64,000 nucleotides of DNA from Salinibacillus kushneri (GCF_900111405.1 NZ_FOHJ01000002.1:251631-315630), one strand, 5' to 3'. Shown: positions 43,820 to 54,527, counted from the first letter of the stretch. Numbers and translations are program-made. The notes: generated by a model not told the origin, from the sequence alone.

Positions 43820-43956
43820 ATACTCATCTCCTTTCTCTTTCTATTATAAACCTTACCATAAACACCTAAAAACAGACATTTTATTATAATTTATGACAAA
43901 TATATCGTATACTAATGGTATAATTGTGGATTTTTCGTGAAATAGTTGAGGTGCAA

Positions 43957-46131
43957 ATGGTGATAAAAAGAACTCAAATAAAAGAGCTATGGAATAAACA
44001 GCATTCTGCTGTGAAATGGGGGATTATGCTAGGTGCAATTACGATTATTTTAAGTATTCTAGGCTTTTACCTCATCTTACTAGGAGGAAAATGGATAGTT
44101 GATGACCATGGATTTGTTTTTTCAGAGGCTACTGTAATTGAAACAAAGGATGGGGAAGAGGTAGCTACACTATACAGTGAAAATCGTACATATGTACCTA
44201 TTGATCAAATTCCCGAACACGTTCAAAATGCTTTTATTGCTATAGAAGATCAACGATTTTATAAGCATGCTGGGGTTGACCTGGTATCAGTAACAAGAGC
44301 TGTGGTTCGTGACTTGTTTGCTCTTGATAAGGTTGAAGGAGCAAGTACAATAACCCAGCAGCTTGTTAAAAATCTTTTTTTAACGAATGAAAAATCATGG
44401 ATTCGCAAAACAAAAGAAGTGATGGGCGCTATTTATTTAGAACGGGAAATGAGTAAACCAAAAATTCTGGAATATTACTTAAATGAAATATATTTCGGCC
44501 ACGGAATATATGGAATTCAAAAGGCCTCACAGTATTATTTTGATAAAAATGTACAGGATTTAACAGTTTCAGAAGGGGCGCTGCTTGCAGCTATTCCTAA
44601 ATCTCCAACGAACTATTCCCCTCTTGATTATCCGGAAAATGCAAAGGAACGAAGGGATCTAATTCTTGCAACAATGGAGGAGATTGATATGATTAATGCC
44701 GAAGAAATGTCAGCTTTCCAGGGAAAGACACTTGGCATTAATCGAGGGAATCCGAATGAACGTCCCTGGATTGAGAGTTACGTAGACATAGTGCTTAAGG
44801 AAATGGAGGAGAAATACCACATTAGTCAATCTGAGGTATATAGAGGTGGATACACCATTGTTACAGGTATAGATCCTACTATTCAGCAGATTGCATACAA
44901 ACGATTCCAAAACGATAAGTACTTTAATGGCTCGGCAAAGGGTATGGAAGGATCTTTTGTTTTAATGAATGAAGAATCTGGAGCTATTGTAGCGGCGATT
45001 GGTGGCAGGCAGTTTAAGCGCGGGGATTTAAATCGGGTCTTTATAAAACGACAGCCAGGTTCAACCATAAAACCAATCGCTGTATATGGTCCTGCGTTAG
45101 AAACAGGAGATTACACTCCATATTCTATGCTGGTGGATGAAAAACGAACATATCAGGAAAACTATACACCAGAAAATTATAATGATACATATGAAGGCAA
45201 GGTATCCATGTATCAAGCGCTGATTCAATCAAAAAATGCGCCGGCAGTTTGGCTTTTAAATGAATTGGGCATTCCGTATGTTAAGGGTTATTTTGATTCC
45301 TTAAATATTGATTTGTCTGATGAACATTTGTCAATGGCACTAGGAGGATTAACAGAAGGATTAAGCCCCTTGCAAATGGTTAAAGCCTACCGCTCCTTTG
45401 CTCATCAAGGAAATGTGGTTGAGCCCTATGCCATTTTAAACGTGGAGGACAAAGATGGAGAGAAGTTAGCTTCGGTAGAGGTTGAAGAGCACAAAGTTTT
45501 TGGCCCTCAAACAGCATGGGATATGACGAAAATGCTTGAAGGCGTGGTGACCCAGGGAACCGGAAAAAGTGGAGAGTATTCAAAAGCACTTGCAGGAAAA
45601 ACAGGGACCACACAGCATCCACATGTAGAAGGTGAAAATAAGGACGCCTGGTTTGTTGGATATACGCCGGATTATGTCGGAGCAGTGTGGATGGGATACG
45701 ATAAAACCGATGAAGACCATTATATAAAAAGTAATAGCGGTGCACCTACTCAATTAATGAAGGACATTTTATCGGATGTAGATCAGAAACACTCCTTAAC
45801 CAGTCAATTTGAAAAGCCGGAAAATGTAAAGAATTTACCTAAACCTGTTCAATTGCCAGTTATTGCTGATTTGCAAGTGAAAAAGCATTTCGGATTTTTT
45901 TCTGGTGTAACAGCTGAATTAACATGGATGCCATCTCAGGACAAACGTGTGTTATATCGTATTTACGAAAAAACGGAAAGTGGTTCTACATTAATTGGAG
46001 AAGTTGAAGGACAAGGAACCTTTCAAGATCAGGAAGCTAAGATGTTTGACAATAAGTCCTATTTTGTGGTTCCTTACAATCCATTGACGAAACAAAGTGG
46101 CAAAAAATCTAATATCGTAAGCAGTGAATGA
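43957..46131 (+). CDS. pbpF: Class A penicillin-binding protein PbpF (PBP2c)
   Basis: 724-aa bifunctional peptidoglycan synthase. Short cytoplasmic tail and one membrane helix (about residues 22-45); glycosyltransferase domain with AIEDQRFYKHAGVD, GASTITQQLVKNLFL and EYYLNEIYFGHGIYGIQKAS; transpeptidase domain with SXXK RQPGSTIKP, SXN SKNAP, and KTG in LAGKTGTTQ. Start chosen at ATG 43957 after GAGGTG; GTG 43960 is also possible. B. subtilis PbpF acts mainly during sporulation. hemE follows as in B. subtilis. Confidence 0.94.
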   Translation: MVIKRTQIKELWNKQHSAVKWGIMLGAITIILSILGFYLILLGGKWIVDDHGFVFSEATVIETKDGEEVATLYSENRTYVPIDQIPEHVQNAFIAIEDQRFYKHAGVDLVSVTRAVVRDLFALDKVEGASTITQQLVKNLFLTNEKSWIRKTKEVMGAIYLEREMSKPKILEYYLNEIYFGHGIYGIQKASQYYFDKNVQDLTVSEGALLAAIPKSPTNYSPLDYPENAKERRDLILATMEEIDMINAEEMSAFQGKTLGINRGNPNERPWIESYVDIVLKEMEEKYHISQSEVYRGGYTIVTGIDPTIQQIAYKRFQNDKYFNGSAKGMEGSFVLMNEESGAIVAAIGGRQFKRGDLNRVFIKRQPGSTIKPIAVYGPALETGDYTPYSMLVDEKRTYQENYTPENYNDTYEGKVSMYQALIQSKNAPAVWLLNELGIPYVKGYFDSLNIDLSDEHLSMALGGLTEGLSPLQMVKAYRSFAHQGNVVEPYAILNVEDKDGEKLASVEVEEHKVFGPQTAWDMTKMLEGVVTQGTGKSGEYSKALAGKTGTTQHPHVEGENKDAWFVGYTPDYVGAVWMGYDKTDEDHYIKSNSGAPTQLMKDILSDVDQKHSLTSQFEKPENVKNLPKPVQLPVIADLQVKKHFGFFSGVTAELTWMPSQDKRVLYRIYEKTESGSTLIGEVEGQGTFQDQEAKMFDNKSYFVVPYNPLTKQSGKKSNIVSSE

Positions 46132-46237
46132 GGCAATTTCGTGACAAAACATTCTCTTTAGTGTACAGCCAAAAAGTTTTCGTTTACCATATTATATGGA
46201 TATGAGAGATGAAAAGAGATGAAGGGTGAACAGAAGA

Positions 46238-47272
46238 ATGAAGCAATTCAATGATACCATTTTGAAGGCGTATCGAGGTGAGCAAACTTCATACGTACCT
46301 CTATGGTTTATGCGACAGGCGGGAAGATCTCAGCCTGAATACCGAAAATTAAAAGAAAAGTATTCGTTATTTGAAATTACACATCAGCCGGAGCTTTGTG
46401 CCTATGTAACCAGGCTTCCGGTTGAAAACTACAATGTGGATGCGGCGATTTTATACAAAGATATTATGTCTCCGCTCCCACCAATTGGGGTCCAAGTTGA
46501 TATTAAACCAGGTGTTGGACCTGTTATTGATAATCCCATCCGTTCAAAAGCAGATATTGACCGGTTAGGCGAAATTGATCCAGAGCAGGATATTCCCTAT
46601 GTGTTGAAAACCATTGAAATTTTGTCTGAAGAACAGCTGGATGTTCCGCTCATTGGCTTTAGTGGTGCACCTTTTACCTTAGCAAGCTACATGATTGAAG
46701 GTGGGCCTTCCAAAAATTATAACAAAACAAAAGCTATGATGTACGGAGACTCGCTTACATGGTTTGCACTGATGGATAAATTAGGCGATTTAATTATTCG
46801 CTATGTTAAAGCTCAAATTAAAGCAGGAGCCAGTGCCATTCAGATCTTTGATTCATGGATTGGGGCAGTGAATGCTGAGGATTATCGAATCTTTATCAAA
46901 CCAACAATGGAACGCATTTTTTCAGCTATTAAAGAAGAAGGAGTTCCAGGTATTTTGTTTGGAGTTGGGACTGGACATTTACTTCAGGAATGGAATGATT
47001 TATCCGTCGATGTGATTGGACTTGATTGGCGAACTTCTATTCAGCAGGCAAGAAATATGGGAATCACCAAAACCCTGCAAGGAAATTTAGATCCTGCTGT
47101 TTTACTTGCAGATTGGGATGTCGTAGAAGAAAGAGTTAAGCGTATTTTAGATCATGGAATGAGTCAGCCAGGTTATGTCTTTAATCTGGGACATGGCGTT
47201 TTCCCTGACATTCAACCAGAGACGCTTAAAAAATTAACAGGCTTTATCCATGAATATACCAAACAATCATAA
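46238..47272 (+). CDS. hemE: Uroporphyrinogen decarboxylase HemE
   Basis: 344-aa cytosolic enzyme converting uroporphyrinogen III to coproporphyrinogen III. Signatures [16 protein letters not shown] near the N-terminus (Arg and Asp/Glu substrate contacts), [17 protein letters not shown] (about 140) and the C-terminal [15 protein letters not shown] 46238 lies 9 nt after AAGGGTG; a GTG 12 nt upstream is in frame. First gene of hemEHY. Confidence 0.96.
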   Translation: MKQFNDTILKAYRGEQTSYVPLWFMRQAGRSQPEYRKLKEKYSLFEITHQPELCAYVTRLPVENYNVDAAILYKDIMSPLPPIGVQVDIKPGVGPVIDNPIRSKADIDRLGEIDPEQDIPYVLKTIEILSEEQLDVPLIGFSGAPFTLASYMIEGGPSKNYNKTKAMMYGDSLTWFALMDKLGDLIIRYVKAQIKAGASAIQIFDSWIGAVNAEDYRIFIKPTMERIFSAIKEEGVPGILFGVGTGHLLQEWNDLSVDVIGLDWRTSIQQARNMGITKTLQGNLDPAVLLADWDVVEERVKRILDHGMSQPGYVFNLGHGVFPDIQPETLKKLTGFIHEYTKQS

Positions 47273-47292
47273 TTCAAACGAGGTGTTGAAAA

Positions 47293-48237
47293 ATGGCAAA
47301 GAAAAAAATGGGACTATTAGTAATGGCCTATGGTACTCCGTATAAAGAAGAGGATGTGGAACGCTATTATACTGACATCCGACACGGAAGAAAGCCGTCT
47401 GAGGAAGATTTACAGGACTTAAAAGATCGTTATAAAGCAATTGGAGGCATTTCTCCACTTGCACGGATTACTAAGGAACAAGCTACTTCTTTAGAACAAA
47501 CATTAAATGAGATGCAGGATGAGGTAGAATTTCATATGTACCTCGGACTAAAACACATTGAGCCCTTCATTGAGGACGGAGTGGAAGCCATGCATAATGA
47601 TGGCATTAAAGAAGCAGTAAGTATTGTACTTGCCCCTCATTATTCTACATTTAGTGTAAAATCCTATAATGGTCGTGCACAAGATAAGGCAGATCAGTAC
47701 GGTATTAAATTGACATCTGTAGAAGACTGGTATGACGAGCCCGGATTTATTGACTTTTGGGTAAAGCAAATCAATAAAGTTTACGATAACATGACAGCTG
47801 AACAGCGGGATAAAGCAGTCTTAGTTGTATCTGCTCACAGTCTGCCTGAAAAGATTTTGAAGGATGGAGATCCTTATCCAGATCAATTAAAAGAAACTGC
47901 AAGATTAATCAGTGAAAAAGCAGGGATTGAGAACTATGAGATTGGCTGGCAGAGTGAAGGAAACACTCCCGACCCTTGGTTAGGACCAGACGTGCAGGAC
48001 TTAACAAGAGATTTATATGAACAAAAAGGCTACCGCACCTTTGTATATGCTCCAGTAGGTTTTGTTGCAGAACACTTAGAGGTTCTTTATGATAATGATT
48101 ATGAGTGTAAAGTGGTTTGTGAGGAATTAGGAGCTGATTACTTCCGTCCGGAAATGCCAAATAGCCATCCTCAATTTATTGAAACGTTGGCCAATGTGGT
48201 ATGGAGCAAAGCTAAAAGCGGGGTTCAAAATGCGTAA
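47293..48237 (+). CDS. hemH: Coproporphyrin ferrochelatase HemH (CpfC)
   Basis: 314-aa monofunctional ferrochelatase inserting ferrous iron into coproporphyrin III in the Gram-positive haem route. Active-site His in [17 protein letters not shown] and the SAHSLP motif, with acidic pair in [18 protein letters not shown] site; starts 20 nt after hemE and overlaps hemY by 8 nt. Soluble, as in B. subtilis. Confidence 0.96.
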   Translation: MAKKKMGLLVMAYGTPYKEEDVERYYTDIRHGRKPSEEDLQDLKDRYKAIGGISPLARITKEQATSLEQTLNEMQDEVEFHMYLGLKHIEPFIEDGVEAMHNDGIKEAVSIVLAPHYSTFSVKSYNGRAQDKADQYGIKLTSVEDWYDEPGFIDFWVKQINKVYDNMTAEQRDKAVLVVSAHSLPEKILKDGDPYPDQLKETARLISEKAGIENYEIGWQSEGNTPDPWLGPDVQDLTRDLYEQKGYRTFVYAPVGFVAEHLEVLYDNDYECKVVCEELGADYFRPEMPNSHPQFIETLANVVWSKAKSGVQNA

Positions 48238-49633
48238 TAAACAGATTGCAGTAATAGGCGGCGGCATAGCAGGACTAACCGCTGCCTATTATTTACAAAA
48301 AGAAATTGAAAATGATCAATTACCGTATGAAGTTAAATTAATTGAAGCAAGTGATGAATTAGGCGGGAAAATAAAAACAATGCAGAAGGATGGTTATACG
48401 ATTGAAAGAGGCCCAGATTCTTTTTTAGAAAGAAAGAAAAGTGCTGCTCGATTAGCATGTGATGCAGGACTGGAAGATGACCTTATACGAGTAGCATCAG
48501 GTAAGTCGTATATTTTAGCAAATGGTCAATTACATAGTATGCCTAAGGGATCTTTTATGGGCGTTCCGACACAAATGAAGCCTTTTCTCACATCTAGTCT
48601 ATTTTCTGTCTCGGGAAAGTTAAGAGCAGCCGGTGATTTTTTCCTTCCTAGAGGAGCGGAAAAGGACGACCAGGCTTTAGGGTTATTTTTCCGGCGTCGC
48701 CTTGGAAATGAAGTCGTGGAAAATATGATTGAACCTCTATTATCTGGTATCTATTCAGGGGATGTAGACCAATTAAGTTTAATGGCCACCTTCCCTAATT
48801 TTTATGAGCTTGAACAGCAATACGGCAGTCTAATAAGAGGATTGCAAAATACTAAATCTAAACCATCGGAATCCAGCTCAAAAAAGAAACAAGGAATGTT
48901 TTTAACGCTTAGAAATGGGCTTTCATCATTAGTAAAGGCGATAGAGGAAAAGCTTAAAGAGAATACCGTATGGAAAGCTACAGCCGTTAATCACATTGCG
49001 AAAAAGCATAACTCCTATAAACTGTCTCTAAGTAATGGGAAAATGCTGCAGGCGGATGCCGTAATTATGGCTGCCCCTCATTTAGCTGCCCAGAAGATGT
49101 TAAGTCAGTATGATTTCATGAACGAATGGAAGGAAATGCCGGCAACTTCAGTGGCTAATGTTGCCATGGCCTTTGATGAAGCAGACATCAAGGATGACAT
49201 TGATGGGACAGGCTTTGTTGTATCACGTAACAGCGACTGCCGCATTACAGCATGTACGTGGACCCATAAAAAATGGCCGCACACCACCCCTTCAGGCAAG
49301 GCTTTAGTCCGCTGTTATGTTGGAAGACCTGATGATCAGGAAGTTGTCGACTTTTCTGATGCAGAAATTGAAGAGATTGTGTTACGTGACTTAAATAAAC
49401 AAATGAAAATTACTGGAAAACCAGAGATGAAAGTGGTCACACGATGGAAAAATGTTATGCCGCAGTATACGGTTGGACATAAAAGGCGTGTTCAACGTGT
49501 AAAAGAACAAATCGCACAGCAATTACCTGGTGTTTTTTTAGCTGGAAGTTCTTATGAAGGAATTGGATTACCTGATTGTATTGATCAAGGTGAAAAAGCG
49601 GTAAAGGATGTTCTATCTTTTTTAAATGAATAA
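48230..49633 (+). CDS. hemY: Coproporphyrinogen III oxidase HemY (CgoX)
   Basis: 467-aa FAD enzyme oxidising coproporphyrinogen III to coproporphyrin III with oxygen. N-terminal Rossmann dinucleotide motif [28 protein letters not shown] substrate loop; C-terminal FAD segment [21 protein letters not shown] 48230 overlaps the hemH stop (ATGCGTAA). The frame extends upstream but without a ribosome site. Ends the hemEHY operon, followed by a fold-back repeat. Confidence 0.95.
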   Translation: MRNKQIAVIGGGIAGLTAAYYLQKEIENDQLPYEVKLIEASDELGGKIKTMQKDGYTIERGPDSFLERKKSAARLACDAGLEDDLIRVASGKSYILANGQLHSMPKGSFMGVPTQMKPFLTSSLFSVSGKLRAAGDFFLPRGAEKDDQALGLFFRRRLGNEVVENMIEPLLSGIYSGDVDQLSLMATFPNFYELEQQYGSLIRGLQNTKSKPSESSSKKKQGMFLTLRNGLSSLVKAIEEKLKENTVWKATAVNHIAKKHNSYKLSLSNGKMLQADAVIMAAPHLAAQKMLSQYDFMNEWKEMPATSVANVAMAFDEADIKDDIDGTGFVVSRNSDCRITACTWTHKKWPHTTPSGKALVRCYVGRPDDQEVVDFSDAEIEEIVLRDLNKQMKITGKPEMKVVTRWKNVMPQYTVGHKRRVQRVKEQIAQQLPGVFLAGSSYEGIGLPDCIDQGEKAVKDVLSFLNE

Positions 49634-49645
49634 AAAACCTATTGT

Positions 49646-49795
49646 TATAAGAGGTTGGGACATAACAAAGACGATTAATCCAAAGAAGAATAATGAACGA
49701 TATTTTTGGCAGGGCTTTTTGCCAGCATCTATAAGTTCTATTTCGTTCGGCTTTTTCTTTGATCAAAACTCTTGTCCTAGCCTCTTTTTCATATA
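49646..49795 (+). repeat. Fold-back intergenic repeat, long copy 2
   Basis: About 150 bp behind hemY. Left end GAGGTTGGGACATAACAAAG and right end TTGTCCTAGCCTCTTTTT are inverted; CAAAGAAGAATAATGAACGA inside pairs with TTCGTTC...TTCTTTG. The first ~55 bases closely match copy 1 (5526 on). A central GGCAGGGCTTTTTGCC hairpin is specific to this copy. Confidence 0.7.
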
Positions 49796-49819
49796 AATGG
49801 TTTGTACTGTTTTATAACA

Positions 49820-49850
49820 GAAAAAAGAGGACAGTTAAATCTGTCCTCAA
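49820..49850 (-). terminator. Terminator of yhfH
   Basis: GAGGACAG / CTGTCCTC stem with a 6-nt loop, followed on the minus strand by TTTTTT, 36 bases beyond the yhfH stop. Confidence 0.85.
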
Positions 49851-49884
49851 AGGATAGCAATAGGAGATGGATTTTTATACTGGT

Positions 49885-50013
49885 TTAACGGGCAGGATGG
49901 TCACATTCGTCGCAGAGATTCCCATAACAATCGGCTTTTTCCTGGATTTGGTTTCCGCATTTCATACATTTTTTGGTTGGCAAATTCCGAAAAAACTCCA
50001 TAATACTTGACAT
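49885..50013 (-). CDS. yhfH: YhfH-like small zinc-finger protein
   Basis: 42-residue protein: MSSIMEFFRNLPTKKC start, then four Cys in two CxxC-type pairs (KCMKCGNQI and YGNLCDECDH) plus one further Cys, a small treble-clef or zinc-ribbon. Matches YhfH in size, in the FFRNLP N-terminus, and in position next to yhfI and lplJ. GGAGGG lies 7 nt before the ATG, and a terminator follows. Function unknown. Confidence 0.8.
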   Translation of the reverse strand: MSSIMEFFRNLPTKKCMKCGNQIQEKADCYGNLCDECDHPAR

Positions 50014-50027
50014 GGCTGATCCCTCCA

Positions 50028-50105
50028 CTGTGTTATATAATAACTTCACCTGTTTATATTGTATTATAACACAAGCTGTTATGCAATATTCTGTTTTATA
50101 ACAAT
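50028..50105. promoter_or_regulatory. Cluster of TGTTAT/ATAACA half-sites between yhfH and yhfI
   Basis: The divergent interval contains TGTTATATAATAAC, TTATAACACAA, CTGTTATGCAAT and CTGTTTTATAACA. The last also occurs at 49809 (CTGTTTTATAACAG) beyond yhfH. Repeated short dyads suggest an operator, but the DNA is very AT-rich and the regulator is unknown. Confidence 0.3.
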
Positions 50106-50138
50106 TTATAAAATTTTTTATTTATAGGAGGTAAAGAT

Positions 50139-50870
50139 ATGAAAGTAAAGGTCATTGGTTTTTGGGGAGCTTATCCTGAAGCAGAGGGAGCTACATCAAG
50201 CTATTTATTGGAAGAGGATGGATATTCGTTGCTTGTGGATTGTGGAAGTGGTGCACTTTCCCGCTTACAAAAGGATATAGAAGTAACCGACTTAGATGCT
50301 CTTATTCTCTCCCATTATCATCATGATCATGTTGCAGATATAGGATCGCTTCAATACGCTTCCTTAGTTCAATCCTATTTGCGTGAAGATACGCCTGTAT
50401 TACCTATATATGGTCATCAGGCAAATCTTGACTATTTTTACACTTTAACTCATAAACGAACACAAGGTTTGCCCTATGATCCTGACGAGGTTTTAAACAT
50501 TGGACCTTTTACCATTACATTTTTACAAACACAGCATCCTGTTCCTTGTTATGCTATGCGAATTACAAATGGTCATTACACTATTGTATATACAGCCGAC
50601 ACCAGCTATTTTGATGCTCTGATTGATTTTAGCAAACATGCAGATTTGTTAATTGCGGAGTGCAGCTTCTATGAAGGTATGGATGGCAGTGGACCTGGAC
50701 ACATGACTAGTGATGAATGCGGAAAATTAGCTCAGGCTGCCGGGGTAAAACAATTGTGGTTAACCCATCTTCCCCACTTTGGAAATATTGAACAGCTTAA
50801 AATAGAAGCAGGAAAATATTATTCAGGAAGAATCGACATTGCACAAGAGGCGCTAACTTTTCATGCATGA
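50139..50870 (+). CDS. yhfI: Metallo-beta-lactamase fold hydrolase YhfI
   Basis: 243-aa MBL-fold hydrolase related to RNase Z-like proteins. Zinc motif SHYHHDHVADI (about residue 62), further ligands in TQHPVPCYAMR, the Asp in VYTADTSYFD and the His in WLTHLPHFG. Length and order (yhfH, yhfI, lplJ) match B. subtilis. Substrate unknown. TAGGAGG site. Confidence 0.9.
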   Translation: MKVKVIGFWGAYPEAEGATSSYLLEEDGYSLLVDCGSGALSRLQKDIEVTDLDALILSHYHHDHVADIGSLQYASLVQSYLREDTPVLPIYGHQANLDYFYTLTHKRTQGLPYDPDEVLNIGPFTITFLQTQHPVPCYAMRITNGHYTIVYTADTSYFDALIDFSKHADLLIAECSFYEGMDGSGPGHMTSDECGKLAQAAGVKQLWLTHLPHFGNIEQLKIEAGKYYSGRIDIAQEALTFHA

Positions 50871-50983
50871 CCCTTTTATGATTGGTTGTTTTAAAAGTGA
50901 GAATAATCACAACCGTTATCTTTTGCTTTCTTTTAGGCAAATGTTTACAATATTAGAAGAGAATAGATAAGGGGGTACCTATT

Positions 50984-51991
50984 ATGATGTATTTTATTGA
51001 TAATGAGGGGATTACAGATCCTCGAATAAACTTGGCCATTGAAGAGTTTGCTTTAAATCATATGAATATTGAAGGTGGTAATACATACTTACTTTTCTAC
51101 ATAAATGGCCCATCTATAATTATTGGTCGAAATCAAAATACCATTGAAGAAATAAATACAGATTATGTAGAAGAAAATGATATTAAAGTTGTTCGTCGCT
51201 TATCAGGTGGTGGGGCTGTTTATCATGACCTCGAAAATCTAAACTTTAGTTTTTTGGCAAAAGATGACGGAAATAGCTTTAGTAACTTTGCGAAATTTAC
51301 CCAGCCAGTAGTGGATGCACTGCAAAAGCTTGGGGTTAATGCTGAACTATCAGGTCGTAATGATATTGAAGTAGACGGACGCAAAATTTCTGGTAACGCA
51401 CAATTTTCTACCAAAGGTCGCATGTTCAGTCATGGTACCTTAATGCTGGATTCAGAACTTGAGAACGTTGTAAAGGCCCTGAAGGTAAAATCAGAAAAGA
51501 TTAAATCAAAAGGAATAAAATCGATTCGTAGCCGTGTGGCTAATATTTCTGAATTTCTTAATGAAAAAATAGCCATGGGTGAATTTAAAAACCTCCTTCT
51601 TCGTTATATTTTTAATGTAGAGAATGTAGAGGATGTGCCAAAGTATAAATTAACTGAAGAAGATTGGCAGCAAATCCATGAAATTTCAGAAAAACGCTAT
51701 CAGCAATGGGATTGGAACTACGGGAAATCACCTAAGTTTGATATTCAGCAATCTAAACGTTTCGAAGGTGCAGGTACCATTGACGTAAGATTAAATGTTA
51801 AGAAAGGTACCATAGAGGATTGTAAGATTTTCGGAGACTTCTTTGGAGTAGGAGAAGTTAAAGATATTGAGCAAAAATTAATCGGTACCCGATATAATCG
51901 TGAGGCTTTAACCGAAGCTCTCGGTGATGTGGATATTAAACATTACTTTGGAAACATTGCATTAGAAGATTTTATTTCTTTAGTATACTAA
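50984..51991 (+). CDS. lplJ: Lipoate-protein ligase LplJ
   Basis: 335-aa ATP-dependent ligase attaching free lipoate to the E2/GcvH lipoyl domains. RRLSGGGAVYHDLENLNFSF is the adenylate/lipoyl-binding loop, GRNDIEVDGRKISGNAQF carries the catalytic Lys, and the C-terminal ~90 residues form the accessory domain. Tandem ATG codons follow AAGGGGG. Followed by a very stable bidirectional hairpin. Confidence 0.94.
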   Translation: MMYFIDNEGITDPRINLAIEEFALNHMNIEGGNTYLLFYINGPSIIIGRNQNTIEEINTDYVEENDIKVVRRLSGGGAVYHDLENLNFSFLAKDDGNSFSNFAKFTQPVVDALQKLGVNAELSGRNDIEVDGRKISGNAQFSTKGRMFSHGTLMLDSELENVVKALKVKSEKIKSKGIKSIRSRVANISEFLNEKIAMGEFKNLLLRYIFNVENVEDVPKYKLTEEDWQQIHEISEKRYQQWDWNYGKSPKFDIQQSKRFEGAGTIDVRLNVKKGTIEDCKIFGDFFGVGEVKDIEQKLIGTRYNREALTEALGDVDIKHYFGNIALEDFISLVY

Positions 51992-51996
51992 ATACA

Positions 51997-52043
51997 AAAG
52001 AAGAAAACATGTGAATCATAATGATTCACATGTTTTCTTCTTT
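51997..52043. terminator. Very stable bidirectional terminator
   Basis: Perfect 22-bp stem starting AAAGAAGAAAACATG with a 3-nt loop. It includes the last codons and the stop of the minus-strand membrane protein gene, so both convergent genes appear to share it. Confidence 0.85.
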
Positions 52044-52598
52044 GTTGGCTGAAACTTTAACAGAAATTTCAGCTATTTGGTCTCCATTTTCCTGAATGGA
52101 AAGGTCAATATCTCCTTTTTCAATAAACAAATAAGGAGATAATTTATAAACCTCTTGAATGCCATATTTATCAGTCAAGTGGTCACATTCAACCACCGAT
52201 ACACTTGGCAGCCAAATTTCTTTCCTTCCCGATGGATAGGATATTCTAAATTCTGTGTGTTGATTTAAATCCAGTTTCCTCCACGAGGCTAAGTACAAAT
52301 TGGTTTTTTGATCCCGGATAATCTGTTCACCTGAAAAATATCCCACATTACCTATATCACCCAGAACCCTGTATTGCTCGTCCTTTAAAGTGATATCCAG
52401 TTCCTCAGACGAACTATACAGATTGTTATATATTCCATAAGAAAGGAAAACCAGGCTAATGATTAATACACCTGCCATCACCTTTCGATACCTTTTTTTC
52501 TGAAGCTTTTTGATTAAGGTGGAATGAGGAGGAAACTTATTTGCGAAAAATAGTGAACAAAGACAAGTAAGAGCAATAAGACTGATAATGATATACAT
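52026..52598 (-). CDS. Two-helix membrane protein, function unknown
   Basis: 190 aa. Two N-terminal helices (IIISLIALTCLCSLFFA and VMAGVLIISLVFLSYGIY) separated by a basic cytoplasmic loop, then an extracytoplasmic, mostly beta domain of about 125 residues. No family recognised; not part of the B. subtilis yhfI-lcfB order. GAGGTGG site before the ATG. The 3' end lies inside the shared terminator. Confidence 0.75.
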   Translation of the reverse strand: MYIIISLIALTCLCSLFFANKFPPHSTLIKKLQKKRYRKVMAGVLIISLVFLSYGIYNNLYSSSEELDITLKDEQYRVLGDIGNVGYFSGEQIIRDQKTNLYLASWRKLDLNQHTEFRISYPSGRKEIWLPSVSVVECDHLTDKYGIQEVYKLSPYLFIEKGDIDLSIQENGDQIAEISVKVSANKEENM

Positions 52599-52836
52599 GT
52601 TCCACCTCTTCCTTTCTAACAGTTAATTACAAAATTTTCTTAATAAAATTATAGCTTAATCCAAATTATAATGGAATTCTTTTTGAAAAATTTAACAAGA
52701 ATGAAACATCTTCGCTGGTTTTGGACTGATTTGAAAAAAATTTGTAAAAATATAACCATTTATTTGCGAATTCTTCCGTTTTTCTACTCGTTGAGCATTA
52801 TCCCTAGTCATTTTTCGTAATTATGAAAACCTTTTC

Positions 52837-52865
52837 TTGTGTATGAACCATTCCTAAACTATAAT
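52837..52865 (+). promoter_or_regulatory. Sigma-A-type promoter of lcfB
   Basis: TTGTGT (52837-52842), 17-nt spacer, TATAAT (52860-52865), upstream of the FadR-like operator. Confidence 0.65.
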
Positions 52866-52895
52866 AAAAGAAGGACTTTTTTTATAGCTAAAAAA

Positions 52896-52913
52896 TGAAT
52901 GACTATTCATTCA
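52896..52913. promoter_or_regulatory. FadR operator of lcfB
   Basis: TGAATGACTATTCATTCA is a full match to the Bacillus FadR consensus TGAATGANTANTCATTCA. It lies about 30 bases downstream of the -10 element, where a bound repressor would block transcription. lcfB belongs to the FadR regulon in B. subtilis. Confidence 0.85.
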
Positions 52914-52937
52914 TTAGTTGCTTAGGAGGGATTATGA

Positions 52938-54482
52938 ATGAACTTAAGTGATCAACTATCATTGACAGCTAAGAATCACTTAAGTAAAACCGCTTATATT
53001 TTTCAAGGAGATAAGAAAAACTATCAGGAGTTAGAGGGTGCAGTGACAACGTTCGCTTCAGGTTTGCGAGAATTAGGATATGGAAGAGGAGATCACATCG
53101 CACTTGTATCAGGAAATACCCCGCACTTTGTTATTGGTTTATATGGTGCACTTAGAATTGGAGCTACAGTTATTCCAATCAATCCGATTTATACTGCTGA
53201 TGAAATCTCCTATATAGTGAATGATGGAGATGTTAAAGGAATCATTACGTTAGATGTTTTATTAGAAAAATTTGAGCATATGGCGGATTTAATTCCAAGC
53301 GTGGAACATTATATTGTTGGAGAAACAAATCCCGAACTTCATTTTACCAATTCTCCGTTGAGTTCTAAGCTATTGTCATTTACCCAGATCATGCAGGACG
53401 ACAATTTGGATCTGAACCGCCCTGTATTGAAAGATGATGATATAGCGGTCATTCTTTATACATCAGGGACTACTGGAAAGCCAAAGGGGGCCATGTTAAC
53501 GCATAAAAATTTATATTCAAATGCTAAAGATGTGGCTGATTATTTAAAAATGGGTCCAGAAGATCGTGTGATTGCTGCCTTACCAATGTTTCATGTATTC
53601 TGCTTAACGGTAGCTTTAAACGCTCCATTAATGAATGGCGGACAGGTTTTGATTATGCCTAAATTTTCACCTGTTGAGGTATTTAAAGGAGCTGAAAAAT
53701 ATCAAATTACGATTTTTGCTGGTGTTCCAACCATGTACAATTACTTACTTCAACATCCAGAGGGGGATTCTGAGAGTTTCGAGAGTATGAGGTTATGTAT
53801 TTCCGGTGGGGCTGCAATGCCGGTTGCATTACTAGAGAACTTCGAAAAGAAATTTAATGTCATGGTCTCAGAAGGTTACGGCTTATCTGAAGCTTCCCCT
53901 GTTACATGCTTTAATCCGTTGGACAGACCAAGGAAAGCAGGATCGATTGGGCAGAGTATTCTTCATGTAGAAAATAGAGTAGTTGATGAATTTGGGGAAG
54001 AAGTACCTGTTGGTGAAGTGGGTGAACTCGTTGTTCGTGGTCCAAATGTTATGAAGGGCTACTATAAAATGCCGGAAGAAACGAATGCAGCTTTAAAAGA
54101 TGGCTGGCTCCATACAGGTGATATGGCAAGAATGGATGATGAAGGCTATTTTTATATTGTTGATCGAAAAAAAGATATGATTTTAGTGGGGGGATATAAC
54201 GTCTATCCACGAGAAGTAGAAGAGGTGCTATACAATCATGACCGTGTAGCTGAAGTAGCTGTGATTGGCGTTCCTGATCCTGATGCTGGTGAGGCTGTTA
54301 CAGGATTTGTAGTTCTTAAGGATGGAGAAGAAATAACGGAAGGAGAACTTATTACGTATTGCTCACAACATTTAGCTAAGTATAAGGTACCCAGTAAAAT
54401 CGAATTTTTAGATGAATTACCAAAGAATACAACTGGAAAGATTTTGCGCCGGTCATTAAAAGATATGGTTCAAAATGAATAG
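52938..54482 (+). CDS. lcfB: Long-chain fatty acid-CoA ligase LcfB
   Basis: 514-aa AMP-forming acyl-CoA synthetase that activates fatty acids for beta-oxidation. ANL-superfamily motifs: A3 [18 protein letters not shown]5 [13 protein letters not shown]7 [16 protein letters not shown]8 [16 protein letters not shown], and the catalytic Lys in [11 protein letters not shown] (A10). GGAGGG lies 7 nt before the ATG. Regulated most likely by FadR through the operator at 52896-52913. Monocistronic with a terminator. Confidence 0.95.
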   Translation: MNLSDQLSLTAKNHLSKTAYIFQGDKKNYQELEGAVTTFASGLRELGYGRGDHIALVSGNTPHFVIGLYGALRIGATVIPINPIYTADEISYIVNDGDVKGIITLDVLLEKFEHMADLIPSVEHYIVGETNPELHFTNSPLSSKLLSFTQIMQDDNLDLNRPVLKDDDIAVILYTSGTTGKPKGAMLTHKNLYSNAKDVADYLKMGPEDRVIAALPMFHVFCLTVALNAPLMNGGQVLIMPKFSPVEVFKGAEKYQITIFAGVPTMYNYLLQHPEGDSESFESMRLCISGGAAMPVALLENFEKKFNVMVSEGYGLSEASPVTCFNPLDRPRKAGSIGQSILHVENRVVDEFGEEVPVGEVGELVVRGPNVMKGYYKMPEETNAALKDGWLHTGDMARMDDEGYFYIVDRKKDMILVGGYNVYPREVEEVLYNHDRVAEVAVIGVPDPDAGEAVTGFVVLKDGEEITEGELITYCSQHLAKYKVPSKIEFLDELPKNTTGKILRRSLKDMVQNE

Positions 54483-54489
54483 CTTGATA

Positions 54490-54527
54490 GAATCAAGGGA
54501 TAGCCTATCTGTTCCTTGATTCTTTTT
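54490..54527 (+). terminator. Terminator of lcfB
   Basis: GAATCAAGG / CCTTGATTC stem with an inner ATAG/TATC pairing, followed by TTTTT. Confidence 0.85.

Larger units (their letters stand above)
52599..52937. other. Intergenic region upstream of lcfB
   Basis: 339 bases without a gene. The right half holds the lcfB promoter (52837-52865) and a FadR-type operator (52896-52913); the left half is AT-rich DNA in which I see nothing specific. Confidence 0.5.

Noticed and set aside
45380-45745. 121-codon minus-strand frame inside pbpF
   Set aside because: Antisense to the transpeptidase domain, which is intact on the plus strand.
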